DNA of 20,807 nucleotides from Prorocentrum cordatum (GCA_963575745.1 CAUYUJ010006487.1:32501-53307), one strand, 5' to 3'; counted from the stretch's first letter, positions 9,101-15,446 are shown. Notes: a model not told the origin generated them from the letters alone. Numbers and translations are program-made.

Positions 9101-9731
9101 CAGGAAGCCCCAGGAGGCCCCAGGATGTTTAGGGAATGCCTAGGAAGCCCCAGGAGGCACCAGGAGAGCCCAGGAGGCCCCAGGAGGCCCCAGGACGTCC
9201 CAGGACGTCCCAGAAGGCTTCAGGAGGCCCCAGAAGGCTCCAGGAGGCCCCAGGAATGCCGAGGAGGCCCGAGGAGGCCGTAGGAAGGCCCATGAGGCGA
9301 AAGGGGCGAAAGGGGCCCACGTGTTTTCACACTTGTTCCGCTCAGGGGCGAAAGGGACCCACGTGTTTTCACGTTTTTTCCGCTCAGTGGCGAAAGGGAC
9401 CCACGTGTTTTCACGATTGTTCCACTTTTGGGCGAAAGTGACCAACGTGTTTTCACGCTTGTTCCGCTTAGGGGCGAAAGGGGCCACGTCCCACCGTGCC
9501 CATGAGGGCCCAGGAGGCCCCAGGACGTCCCAGGACGTCCCAGAAGGCTTCAGGAGGCCCCAGAAGGCTCCAGGAGGTTCCAGGAATCCCCAGGAGGCCC
9601 GAGGAGGCCCCAGGAAGGCCCAGGAGGCCACAGGAAGCCTCAGGAGGCCTCATGAGGCCACAGGCGGCTCCTGTGGCTCGAACCCCAGGAAGCCCCAGGA
9701 GGCCACAGGAAGCCCCAGGAAGGCCCCTGCA

Positions 9732-9766
<35 letters not shown>

Positions 9767-9864
9767 ATGTATGTATGTAAGTATGTATGTATGTATGTAT
9801 GTATGTATGTATGTATGTATGTATGTATGTATGTATGTATGTATGCATGTATGTATGTATGCAG

Positions 9865-9906
<42 letters not shown>

Positions 9907-9939
9907 AAATGTACATGTGTGTATATATGTATGTGTATG

Positions 9940-9986
<47 letters not shown>

Positions 9987-11121
9987 CCCTGGGCCCCTTC
10001 AAGAGACCTCGCGAGCGAGCGGGGAGGGCGGGGAAGGCGGTGCGGGCGCTTCGGGCGCCCTGGGGGGCTCAGTGTGGCGCGCGGGGGGGCCGCCGCCCCC
10101 CTGCTCCTCCTCCGCTGCCTCCCTCCCCCCGCCGACCCCTTGGCGAGCCTGCTCCTGGACAGCCAGGCGGGCAGGACGCCCGACTGCCCCCCCCTACAGG
10201 AGGGCGAGGTCGATGATCAGAAAGGACGCCCCCCTCTTACGCTCGTCTCCGTTGCCTCCTTCCCTGTCCCCCCTTCCCCCCTTCCGGCCTCCATTGGCCA
10301 TCCGGCACCTCGTCCCCCCCTTGCTCCTTCTCCATCGCTCGTCTCCCCCAGGGTCTCAGCTCTGTCGCTTCCTTTCCTCCTTCCTCCTTCCTCCACCTCT
10401 TTTTGTTGGTCACGCTCCTCCTCCGTCCTCCAGCTTCGGTTGCCCCTGCTTTTCCTCCTGCTGTCACAGCCGCTGTCTGTCTTCGCTTTTCATCCGGCCC
10501 GTCCCCGTCGTCCTCCCATCCGAGGTTGCGGGCGCGGTGACGGCGTACGGGCGTGAGATGATCATGGCTACGAAGCAGAAGGCACAGCCAGACCTTCCCG
10601 AAAACATAATGATGAGGAAAAGCCTGCGAGGAATAATCACAGCAGCTGCAGAAGAACAGCATCAGGAGCAGGATGACAAGGTCGAGGACCTGGAGGACTA
10701 CGATGACGACACTGGTGAGGAATACCAGCATACTAACGAGCACGCTAGCGATGATTGTGATGAAGATTAGCACTATGCTGTTGACAACGATGGTGGTGGT
10801 GATGATAATGGTGATGATGATGTATATAATGACGATGATGGAGATGATGATGGCGATGATGGTTGTCCTGATGACGGTGGTTCATGATGGTGAGTTTGAT
10901 GCTGATGATGAGGATGATGACAGTGATGGTGAATATAGTGATTGTGATGATGGTTCTTGTTCGAATGATGGTGGTGATGTTGATTGTGCTTGTGGTGATG
11001 GTGGTGATGTTGGTGATGGTGATGGTGATGGTGATGGTGATAGTGATGGTGGTGATGATGATAATGCTGATAAATTCGATGGTGGTAATGTCGGTGTTCG
11101 TGATGATAGTGGTGATGGCGA

Positions 11122-11185
<64 letters not shown>

Positions 11186-12396
11186 CTGATGCGAACGGTG
11201 ATGATGATGTTGCTGATGATGATGGTGCCGACGACGATGATGACGATGACGATACTGATACTTTTGATGATGATGCTGATGATGATGATGATGATGCCGG
11301 CGACGATGATGACGATGACGATATGGACATTATGGATGATGATGTTGTTGCCGATGATGATGCTGATGATGATGATGGTGGTGATGATGATGAGGATGAT
11401 GGCGATGTTGATGATGTTGACGATGTTGATGATCATGATGTTGATGCTGATGCTGATGCTGATGCTGATGCTGCTGCTGATGATGATGATGGTGGTGGTG
11501 GTGGTGGGAATGGTGATGGTGGTGATGATGATGCCGACGACGATGATGATTATGCTGCTGATGATGATGACGATGATAGCGATGCTGATGAGTAGAGCGA
11601 CGAGGAGGACGAGGGCAGGGGGCAGGAAAGGGGCGAGGACAAGGAGGGAGATTATGAGGCGAAGAAGACGGGGAGGAGAAGTGGGAGGCGGGCGGAGGCG
11701 TGGATTATGGGGGAAGTGGAAGGCTGGCAATGGCAGGGCAGGAACAACGATGTTCGGAGCGGGAACACCAGGAGGACGAGAAACAATATGGAAGGCGGAA
11801 GGGCGGAGGGGGAGGAGGGATGCAGGAGGAGAAAGCCGGGCGGAGGAGGGGGAATGGGGAGGGGGAGGGGGCGGAGGTTTTCGCTTTGGATCGCCTTGAG
11901 CTTTCAACCCGTTTGGGCTGACCTAAAAGCTAATTTAAGCATGGGCACCCCCTGCGACCGGTGCCCAGCGCCTGGAGGTCGCGGTCTCGTGTCACAAAGC
12001 GAGCGAAGCAACCGCGTTGAGGGTTCGGATTTTGTTGGAGCAGCTGTAATTCCATAGTTCGGTCCTGCCCTGTTTTGGTTCGCTTGGCATTGACATGCGT
12101 TGCCACACAAGTGAAGTGAAGCGAAGACGGGGAACATGTCTTCGGATGTCTCCCACGGTCCCGAGAGGTCCCGAGGGTCCCCATGAATGCCTCCAGGAGG
12201 CGTGAAAACAATCAAGAATACGCAACACAGCTCGAACCTCGACGTGGAAGAGCAGGAGGATGAGGGGGACGACAACGACGCGAAGGTGGAATCCCACTTC
12301 GCGAGGGCCAACGGCTTCCAGCACGACGCGGAGGTCGTGTACGGAGACACGGACTCCGTGATGGTGCGCTTCGGCCCCGACGGCCTCACGATGCAG
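2909..12396 (+). CDS. POLD1: DNA polymerase delta catalytic subunit, partial (three internal exons)
   Basis: Part of the replicative B-family DNA polymerase delta catalytic subunit, which synthesises DNA in the nucleus with PCNA. Exons at 2909-3001 (31 codons), 10525-10581 (19) and 12286-12396 (37) join in phase 0 to 87 residues covering the palm. These hold the [16 protein letters not shown] block (Lys and Asn-Ser-x-Tyr-Gly dNTP-binding motif), then VTAYGREMI, then [14 protein letters not shown], whose YGDTDS carries catalytic aspartates. From knowledge of the family these blocks follow one another with no missing residues, which fixes both junctions. Donors are GC, GC and probably GA; all acceptors are AG|GT. 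The motif A and exonuclease exons should lie upstream of the window. The thumb and Zn/Fe-S tail exons were not found downstream. Polymerase zeta fits less well, because NSVYGFTGA and PCLE are delta-like. The last donor is the least certain point. Confidence 0.9.
3018..3132 (+). repeat. GCC/GTC trinucleotide tract
   Basis: Runs of GCC pass into runs of GTC (CGTCGTCGT...) directly downstream of the exon A donor. Reverse frames give poly-Asp or poly-Gly and are not genes. Confidence 0.85.
3144..3245 (+). repeat. (GA)n tract, interrupted
   Basis: Two GA dinucleotide runs (about 3144-3178 and 3221-3245) separated by A-rich sequence. Confidence 0.85.
3246..3986 (+). other. Purine-rich non-coding stretch
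   Basis: Strongly G+A-biased on the + strand up to about 3710, then mixed. Long minus-strand frames here are Ser/Pro runs caused by the bias. No gene recognised. Confidence 0.5.
3987..4062 (+). promoter_or_regulatory. Putative DinoSL trans-splice acceptor (polypyrimidine tract plus AG)
   Basis: A T/C-rich run at about 3987-4020 is followed by candidate AG|G acceptors at 4047-4048 and 4061-4062, just before the ATG chosen for the cyclotransferase. Dinoflagellate mRNAs receive the spliced leader at such sites. The second AG leaves a short leader GATAATTGC before the ATG. Confidence 0.4.
4072..4410 (+). CDS. Cyclotransferase-like gene, exon 1
   Basis: 113 codons from the chosen ATG to GCCGAG|GTGGGC, a GT donor. 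Holds the FGFGSN substrate loop and most of the beta-barrel core motifs. Confidence 0.75.
4072..5532 (+). CDS. Gamma-glutamylcyclotransferase-like protein, three exons
   Basis: Exons 4072-4410, 4768-4935 and 5182-5532 join in phase 0 to about 285 residues. Members of the family release 5-oxoproline from gamma-glutamyl amines or peptides such as glutathione, in the cytosol. Exon 1 carries the family's substrate loop FGFGSNS near residue 18, then [35 protein letters not shown], and [16 protein letters not shown] with the conserved acidic residue of the LDxxEG region. Exon 2 carries VVAYI and PSEAYL, exon 3 [17 protein letters not shown]. The last 70 residues are an Ala/Gly-rich tail followed by an acidic SSEDE patch. 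The gene lies inside a polymerase intron on the same strand. The start was chosen after a likely trans-splice acceptor; in-frame ATGs at 4036 and 4081 are alternatives. The exact substrate is unknown. Confidence 0.82.
4411..4767 (+). mobile_element. Intron 1, introner-like (GT-AG), carrying a nested insertion
   Basis: Phase-0 intron starting GTGGGCGACGCCAGC and ending CGTCGCTCAG. Its first 45 bases, an internal block at about 4471-4500 and its last 85 bases closely match the corresponding parts of intron 2. The ends are inverted: GTGGGCGACG against the reverse complement CTGAGCGACG, 8 of 10 matching and including both splice-site dinucleotides. Without its insert the intron is about 181 bp. 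Confidence 0.8.
4507..4677 (+). mobile_element. 171-bp element inserted in intron 1 (repeat family B)
   Basis: Flanked by ATGCA on both sides (4502-4506 and 4678-4682). Removing the element and one ATGCA restores an alignment with intron 2 without a gap. The ends are weakly inverted (TCGGAGATTGA against TCGGCGGTGGA). A second member lies at about 5876-6004. No coding capacity. Confidence 0.7.
4768..4935 (+). CDS. Cyclotransferase-like gene, exon 2
   Basis: 56 codons from [10 protein letters not shown] to LTLRDAEGK. The acceptor is CTCAG|GTG. The donor is AAG|GCGAGC, a GC donor that aligns base for base with the GT donor of intron 1. Confidence 0.8.
4936..5181 (+). mobile_element. Intron 2, introner-like (GC-AG), carrying a CCT expansion
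   Basis: Phase-0 intron starting GCGAGCGACGCCAAC and ending CGTCGCCCAG. It is the sister copy of intron 1, with a CCT microsatellite in place of a few bases before the internal block (AGCTGCCCGCGGAAG, about 5068). The core without the expansion is roughly 160 bp. Confidence 0.8.
4978..5068 (+). repeat. (CCT)n microsatellite inside intron 2
   Basis: Interrupted CCT/CTT tract. It is absent from the sister intron, so it expanded or inserted after the two copies formed. Confidence 0.9.
5182..5532 (+). CDS. Cyclotransferase-like gene, exon 3
   Basis: Begins [16 protein letters not shown] and ends with TGA at 5530-5532. The first 45 residues look conserved. The rest is Ala/Gly/Glu-rich low complexity of very high GC, so the true C-terminus rests only on the open frame. 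Confidence 0.78.
   Translation: MRGSWSHPGFGELCTGALLFEIGVRMPEPWQLPREIAERLRRLGAERGGAGGAAAALGLRPEAAGGGGGGPALEAGEAAVARALLSRAADAESSEDEAQAERAAEGPARAGPAAAS
5533..5713. other. Presumed 3' flank of the cyclotransferase gene
   Basis: GC-rich, then a TAATGAAAAAATCAT word at about 5692 that recurs at 5831. No canonical polyadenylation signal, as is usual for dinoflagellates. Confidence 0.4.
5714..5835 (+). repeat. Dispersed repeat family A, copy 2
   Basis: Matches the copy at 7192-7313 through TTTCGGCCTC, GGGCCCTCACCGGGCCTCGG, TCAAAAAACGACTC, GGATG and AAAGCCGGTC in the same order. Confidence 0.7.
5826..5852. repeat. Perfect 11-bp inverted repeat with 5-nt loop
   Basis: CGACGTAATGA / TCATTACGTCG around AAAAA. 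The run of A in the loop is shared with the half-copy at about 5692. It could be a structural or transposon-end relic. Confidence 0.6.
5876..6004 (+). repeat. Repeat family B, second copy
   Basis: Collinear with the insert in intron 1: GAATGGTCC against GAATTGGCC, then GCGCCGCGGCCGTC against GCGTCGCGGCCGTC, a GAGGTCGTTTTCACC block, a CTAGAGGG block and a final TGTCCA block. Much more diverged than the introns are from each other. Confidence 0.65.
6027..6188. mobile_element. MITE-like element with long terminal inverted repeats and 8-bp target duplication
   Basis: Left end TTAAGTCGGGCCTGTC (continuing to 6056). The right end (6161-6188) is its reverse complement, TTAGGTCGGGCCTGTC and onward, with only a few differences over 28-30 bp. 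Flanks are CACTATTC (6019-6026) and CACTAGTC (6189-6196), an 8-bp duplication with one mismatch. The 100-bp core is relatively AT-rich and non-coding. An 8-bp duplication is typical of hAT-type transposition, but no transposase is present to confirm it. Confidence 0.72.
6197..6739. other. No gene; GGGTTCCCGG minisatellite at about 6428-6500
   Basis: Short irregular repeats of GGGTTCCCGG and a C/T-rich patch at 6550-6595. No recognisable protein or RNA. Confidence 0.45.
6740..6900. repeat. CTTGGGCCGTCTTGGAGGCC minisatellite
   Basis: Degenerate tandem units of about 20-30 bp built from CTTGGGCCGTC and TTGGAGGCC. The reverse frame spells repeated SKTAQE-like peptides, which is an effect of the repeat and not a gene. 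Confidence 0.65.
6901..7040. other. Spacer with a possible family A fragment
   Basis: TTTTGGCCTCTTCGGGCC at about 6946 resembles the family A core. The remainder shows nothing recognisable. Confidence 0.3.
7041..7095. repeat. Two tandem ends of the 6027 element family
   Basis: TTAAGTCGGGCCTATCCCCC and, 26 bp later, TTAAGTCGGGCCTACCCC repeat the terminal sequence of the element at 6027. The two also contain the complementary pair CCCCCTACAGG / CCTGTAGGGGG. Confidence 0.6.
7098..7150 (+). repeat. Dispersed repeat family A, copy 3 (partial)
   Basis: GGAGGCTTTTCGTCGTTTTC followed by GGCCTCTCGGGGCCCTCACC. It breaks off before the A-rich block, and a second copy starts about 40 bp later. Confidence 0.65.
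7192..7313 (+). repeat. Dispersed repeat family A, copy 4
   Basis: The most complete copy: GCTTTCGGCCTCTCGGGG, then CGGGCCTCGGGGCCCTC, AAAAAACGACTCGGGATGG, AAAGCCGGTCCC and a GGTCGAGG tail. Confidence 0.7.
7314..7800. other. No gene; one more end of the 6027 element family at about 7594
   Basis: TTAAGTCGGGCGTATG... at about 7594-7620 is a diverged terminal sequence. The rest has no recognisable gene. GCCGGCGAATT occurs twice (about 7741 and 7782). Confidence 0.4.
7801..8310 (+). repeat. GGATGTCTCGAGCGAAACGC minisatellite, about 11 copies
   Basis: The word GGATGTCTCGAGCG and variants recur about 11 times between 7801 and 8295, spaced mostly 38-60 bp. Some units carry TTGTTTTTCATAATTTGTTGA, others an AGGAATTC and GCGCGT segment. 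Larger units (about 7975-8075 and 8215-8305) repeat as blocks. The 198-codon reverse frame across it is an effect of the repeat. Confidence 0.85.
8311..8582 (+). repeat. 272-bp direct duplication, copy 1
   Basis: Aligns without gaps to 8742-9013 with about a dozen mismatches. The first 100 bp are GGCACGT-type short repeats. The remainder (from about 8420) is unique-looking sequence of unknown origin. Confidence 0.9.
8583..8741 (+). repeat. GGCACGTTCC minisatellite between the duplication copies
   Basis: Short units of TTGGCACGTTCC / CTGGCACGTCGC type occupy about 8640-8741 and continue into copy 2. They give His-Val-Pro and Arg-Pro-Leu-Ala peptide runs in silico only. Confidence 0.65.
8742..9013 (+). 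repeat. 272-bp direct duplication, copy 2
   Basis: Second copy, offset 431 bp. It ends with AATTCAGCACGG, after which the flanks differ (GCGCAGC against AGGCCTA). Confidence 0.9.
9095..9302 (+). repeat. CCCCAGGAGGC minisatellite, block 1
   Basis: Units of about 10-12 bp (CCCCAGGAGG, CCCAGGACGT, CCCAGAAGGCTT). 9181-9300 is repeated at 9511-9630 in the same order with few mismatches, so the two blocks arose by duplication. Confidence 0.85.
9303..9488 (+). repeat. 42-bp tandem repeat, 4.4 copies
   Basis: Units start at 9303, 9345, 9387 and 9429, with a partial fifth at 9471. Each reads GGGGCGAAAGGGACCCACGT and on to TTCCGCTCA. Most units contain CACGTG and a small CGTG-TTTT-CACG hairpin. The array sits between the two duplicated CCCCAGGAGG blocks. 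Confidence 0.93.
9505..9728 (+). repeat. CCCCAGGAGGC minisatellite, block 2
   Basis: Second block of the duplicated minisatellite, extended with GGCCACAGG units up to the TCTG tract. Confidence 0.85.
9730..9987 (+). repeat. Composite microsatellite (TCTG)n-(TATG)n-(TA)n-(TG)n
   Basis: TCTG repeats pass into TATG repeats (about 9763-9862), two TA tracts (about 9866-9900 and 9945-9973) and a short TG tract. The ordered drift suggests one tract changing by point mutation and expansion. Confidence 0.95.
9988..10230. other. GC-rich spacer, no gene recognised
   Basis: Open in two frames, with Ala/Pro/Gly-rich translation and no motif. An unrecognised exon cannot be excluded. Confidence 0.3.
10235..10524 (+). 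promoter_or_regulatory. Long polypyrimidine region and acceptor of POLD1 exon B
   Basis: A C/T-dominated stretch of nearly 300 bp ends in CCATCCGAG|GTTGCG. It is the only one of the three polymerase acceptors with a clear pyrimidine tract. Confidence 0.6.
10525..10581 (+). CDS. POLD1: POLD1 exon B (VTAYGREMI block)
   Basis: 19 codons, [19 protein letters not shown]. The donor is AAG|GCACAG, a GC donor. The preceding exon ends CLE and the next begins VESHF, as the family order requires. Confidence 0.85.
10582..12285 (+). other. POLD1 intron (1,704 bp), GC-AG, filled by GAT repeats
   Basis: Starts GCACAGCC and ends GACGCGAAG. The sequence before the acceptor is purine-rich, without a pyrimidine tract. 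11596-12285 shows no gene or obvious repeat apart from a purine-rich stretch at 11600-11880. Confidence 0.75.
10780..11595 (+). repeat. (GAT)n microsatellite region
   Basis: About 800 bp of GAT with GGT, GCT and GAC interruptions, including a pure run at about 11122-11184. Frames read as poly-Asp, poly-Met, or poly-Ile/Ser in reverse, and are not genes. Confidence 0.93.
12286..12396 (+). CDS. POLD1: POLD1 exon C (catalytic YGDTDS motif)
   Basis: 37 codons from [11 protein letters not shown] through [14 protein letters not shown] to LTMQ. The acceptor is AAG|GTG. The most likely donor is CAG|GAGCGG, a GA donor, because the frame beyond it is purine low-complexity sequence. An exon extending a few codons further is possible. 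Confidence 0.85.
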
Positions 12397-12640
12397 GAGC
12401 GGAGGAGGAGAGGGAGGGACGGGCGGGGGGGGAGGGAGGGGGGGAGGGGGGGGGGGCGGGAGGGGGAGGGGCGGGAGTGGGAGGGGCGGGAGGCAGGGAG
12501 GGGCGCGGAGGGGGGGGGAGCGAGGGCGGGAGGGAGGGAGGGCGGGAGGGGGGGGAAGGGGAGGGGGGAGGGGCAAACGGGAGACAGGGAAAGGGAGAGG
12601 AGGAGGAGGAGGATGAGGAGGAGGAATGCTGACCACCGCG
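12397..12640 (+). repeat. G-run purine tract at the start of the next POLD1 intron
   Basis: About 240 bp almost entirely of G and A with many runs of four or more G. It could form G-quadruplexes on the + strand and in the RNA. It starts at the exon C donor. Confidence 0.8.
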
Positions 12641-13466
12641 AGGCAGAGGTGCTGGACAACGCCATAGACCAGCACACAGAGGAGGACCACACCGTCGACG
12701 CAGACACCATGCTCGGAGCAGAGACAGCATGGCAACCGTGGCCTCCATTCGACATTGTATACCAGCTCGACCAGATCAGCACTCCAGCGAATCAGGAGAC
12801 CCCCCCCTGATCGCCCACAACCAGCGAGGCCCACCTCTCACGACGGGAGCGGCCTAACGGCGGCTGATCAGTGCATCACCCCTCCCCCAAGGTTTAACCA
12901 GTTTTGCTCCACTCGACAGCAGACGCCACCCGCGACCAGCTGCTCCCTCCCATATCCGTGCCTCTGCACTATCCTGCCACCAAGAATTCGCACTCAAATT
13001 GCTATAGCAGCAGCACAGCTGGGCCGCCCCTATTGCCAATCTCCCCGGCTTCCTACCTATAGCTCCGAGGCGGCGGCATCTTACACCACACATTCGCAGC
13101 ACCACGCAGCACAGCACGACGGCGAGCTCGGCTACAGCACGCTATACTCTGCAGTGGGTCCCCCAGGGGCTTCCCCACCCACGGATGCTACATCAAAAGA
13201 CGCACTGCGAGCGTGAATGCTGCACTGACCTGGACAGGGTTCCCTCACGCGCCCCCTTGGCGGGTGCCTCCATCACCAGCTTCGAGCTGGGGCCTCGGGG
13301 GTCCGCACCAGGAGCCTCCTCTTCAAGGTCGCTGAGGCCCCCAACCAACCTTCACTCCTTACTGGCTCACCTTCCTTTAGCCCTCTCTGCCTCCAATTTT
13401 CTCCCTCTAACCTACTCCTTCCTCCTCGGGTGGCGGCGTGAGGGGTCGGGTCATATGAGCAGAGGG
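12641..13466. other. No gene recognised (presumed intron)
   Basis: Mixed composition without repeats I could align. An open frame continues from exon C to 12810 but does not resemble the polymerase. Confidence 0.4.
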
Positions 13467-14370
13467 GGTGGGAGCACACCTGACGCGCACTGCAGCCCCT
13501 CCTGGCCAGGGCCAGGGAGCCCGCAGCGCACAGACGGCGCTCTTGTAGCCACCTTATCACGCAGTCAGCATCAGCGCGATGACGTCACGCTGCAGGTTTG
13601 GTGGCTGCTTTTGCGCGGCTGGTCTGTGTGCGGCCACAGCCTCCTCCTGAGCCTTGCTGCCGGTGTCTCTCGCCGCACTCCAAGCACCCTGGGCAGGCAG
13701 CCGTGCCACGCAGTTACGCAGTCAGAGCAGCCACCACGCAGGGGACGGAGGTCAAGGGGTGAGAGGAAGTCGGACGCACACCGCAAGCCTGCCCGGCTGG
13801 GGCCAGGGAGGCCGCGGCACGCAGACGACGCCGTGCCGCCACCTTGCTATGCAGTCAGGATCAGCGTGCAGTCGCCACGCTGCAACTCGAGCAGCTGCTT
13901 TCTGGCAGCTCTTAGGTGAGTGACCACACTCTCCCCCGCAGCCTTGCCGCCACTGTCTCTTGCAGACCCCGTACCCTCGGCAGGCAGCCGCCCAGCCTTG
14001 CCACATGGCTACGCAGTCAGAGCCACCACGCCGGGGACGGGCAGTTTTGATGAGGTGGTGGGAGCACACCGGACGCAGACTGCAGGCCCTCATGGCTAGG
14101 GCCAGGGAGGCCACACACACACACAGAGAGACGTCGCTCCTGCAGCCACCTTGCAACGCAGTCAGCACCAGCGCGGTGACATCACGCAGCAACTTAAGCA
14201 GCTGCTTTCACGCAGCTTATCTGTGTGCTGCCACACTCCCCCCCATCAACCGTGTCGCCACTGCCCCTTGCCGCGCACCGAGCACCCTCGGCAGGCCGGC
14301 GTCCAGCCTTGCCACCGGCTGGGCAGTGAGAGCAGCCACCACGCAGGGGGTGGGGCAGGGGGTGGTGGTG
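13467..14370 (+). repeat. Three diverged tandem units of about 300 bp
   Basis: Units start near 13467, 13756 and 14057. Each has, in order, a GGCCAGGGAGGCC-like block, GCCACCTT..CGCAGTCAG, CACGCTGCA or CACGCAGCA, a GCTGCTTT block, CCTTGCCGCCACTGTCTCTTG, CCCTCGGCAGGCAGCC and GTCAGAGCAGCCACCACGC. Copies 1 and 3 share GGTGGGAGCACACC at the start. Confidence 0.75.
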
Positions 14371-14858
14371 CGGGGGGATCACAACTGCGGGAGCCACGCC
14401 ACGAAGAGCACAAACCTCACACACGTCCCGTGGAACCCCCCCCACGTGGCGCCAGCCTTGTGGCCCGCGCACCCTGCGCCTGCCCGGCAGGTGACGGTAC
14501 CAGCCGCGGGGCAGCTGGACGTGCCTTGGGGCGCCCCATGGGCAGGGGGAGAGGCCGTTGTGCCCTCCCCTTCGGCGAGCGTGGCGCCGCTCTCAAGAAC
14601 GCCACCTCGCCCACGGAAGGCTCACACCTCCCTCGCGCTCGGTGGAAGCCCACTGGCGGCTCCCAGGTCAACGTGCTGGAATTCCTACGCCTGCTCGCAG
14701 GCGAGGGATTCCGTCGTGGACCTGGAGGACGCCTGTGGGGGCCCCTACGAGCAGAGGGAGAGGCCCGTAAGCCTTCCATCCTCAAGCTAGCGGCACCGAA
14801 CGCGGCCCCGCGGAACGGTCTCGCTTCACCCGCTGCTTCGACACACACACACAACACA
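14371..14858. other. No gene recognised
   Basis: GC-rich. One segment at about 14669-14770 follows a CAG|GTC acceptor-like site and reads VNVLEFLRLLAGEGF in one frame, but no family was recognised and all three frames are open there. Confidence 0.3.
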
Positions 14859-14933
14859 CAAACAAACAAACAAACAAACAAACAAACAAACAAACAAACA
14901 AACAAACAAACAAACAAACAAACAAACAAACAC
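14859..14933 (+). repeat. (CAAA)n microsatellite
   Basis: About 18 copies of the tetranucleotide, preceded by a short CA tract. The reverse frame reads as a hydrophobic Cys-Leu-Phe-Val repeat and is not a membrane protein. Confidence 0.97.
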
Positions 14934-15150
14934 ACTGCCGCCGACGCCACCACTGCCACCACTATCTCGCTTCTTCCTCCTCCCAATTTCTCCTACCCAT
15001 TACCTCCCCCAGCTGGCGACTCCTGGAGCGGCGCTCCAGGAGATGCATTGCCTTAGTTTGATCGCCCGCCCCAGGGCCGACTGGCTGGGGACGGGCACGG
15101 CAGCGTCCGGAGAACTCTCGTGCCATCAGAAACCAGGAACCAGGAACCAG

Positions 15151-15290
15151 CACGAGGAGGAGGAGGAGGAGGAGGAGGAGGAGGAAGATGAGGAGGAGGA
15201 AGGCGGGGGGAGCGAGGAGGAGGAGGAGGAGGAGGACGAGGAGGAGGAGGAAGAGGAGGAGGAGGAGGAGGAGGAAGATGAGGAAGGAAG
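15151..15290 (+). repeat. (GGA)n microsatellite
   Basis: Purine tract with a few GAT and GGC interruptions. It is the inverted partner of the CCT tract about 155 bp downstream. Confidence 0.95.
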
Positions 15291-15446
15291 GCGGGGGGAG
15301 GGAGAGAGGGATGAAAAGATAGGGGAGGCAAAGCGGTGAGCCGCCGCCGCCTCCGGTGCGACCACGCCAGCCGCCCAGCGAGCCAAGCGCCGCCGGCCCC
15401 AGCCCCCCGCGCGCGCCCCACAGCCTCGGTGCGCCGCCCCCCGGCA
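15291..15446. other. GC-rich spacer between the GGA and CCT arms
   Basis: Would be the loop of a cruciform formed by the two tracts. No gene recognised. Confidence 0.4.

Larger units (their letters stand above)
3002..10524 (+). other. POLD1 intron (7,523 bp), GC-AG, hosting another gene
   Basis: Begins GCTGCC and ends CATCCGAG, after a C/T-rich stretch of almost 300 bp. It contains the cyclotransferase gene and most of the repeats of the window. Its start and the start of the next exon form a direct repeat (see findings). Confidence 0.8.

Noticed and set aside
9303-9488. Regular direct repeats resembling a CRISPR array
   Set aside because: Units are contiguous 42-bp tandem copies without unique spacers, in a eukaryotic genome.
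10673-11899. 408-codon frame rich in Met and Asp
   Set aside because: Produced by the (GAT)n tract. All six frames there are long homopolymer-like translations, and the region lies in an intron bounded by polymerase exons.
12187-12285. Upstream in-frame extension of exon C (acidic [13 protein letters not shown] stretch)
   Set aside because: It would insert about 30 acidic residues into the palm between TKQK and VESHF, where the family has none.
2909-12396. Assignment of the polymerase exons to polymerase zeta or a viral B-family polymerase
   Set aside because: The [13 protein letters not shown] and [14 protein letters not shown] blocks and their spacing fit the eukaryotic delta subunit best, and the exons are interrupted by spliceosomal introns.
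12397-12810. Continuation of polymerase exon C in the same frame to the stop at 12810
   Set aside because: The translation becomes Gly/Arg low complexity, then sequence unlike the expected polymerase block after the YGDTDS motif. A GA donor after CAG fits better.
14669-14770. Possible exon after CAG|GTC reading VNVLEFLRLLAGEGF
   Set aside because: All three forward frames are open, no family is recognised, and it does not match the next expected polymerase block. Kept only as a note.
14417-14986. Minus-strand frame with a hydrophobic Cys-Leu-Phe-Val repeat resembling membrane segments
   Set aside because: Direct translation of (CAAA)n.
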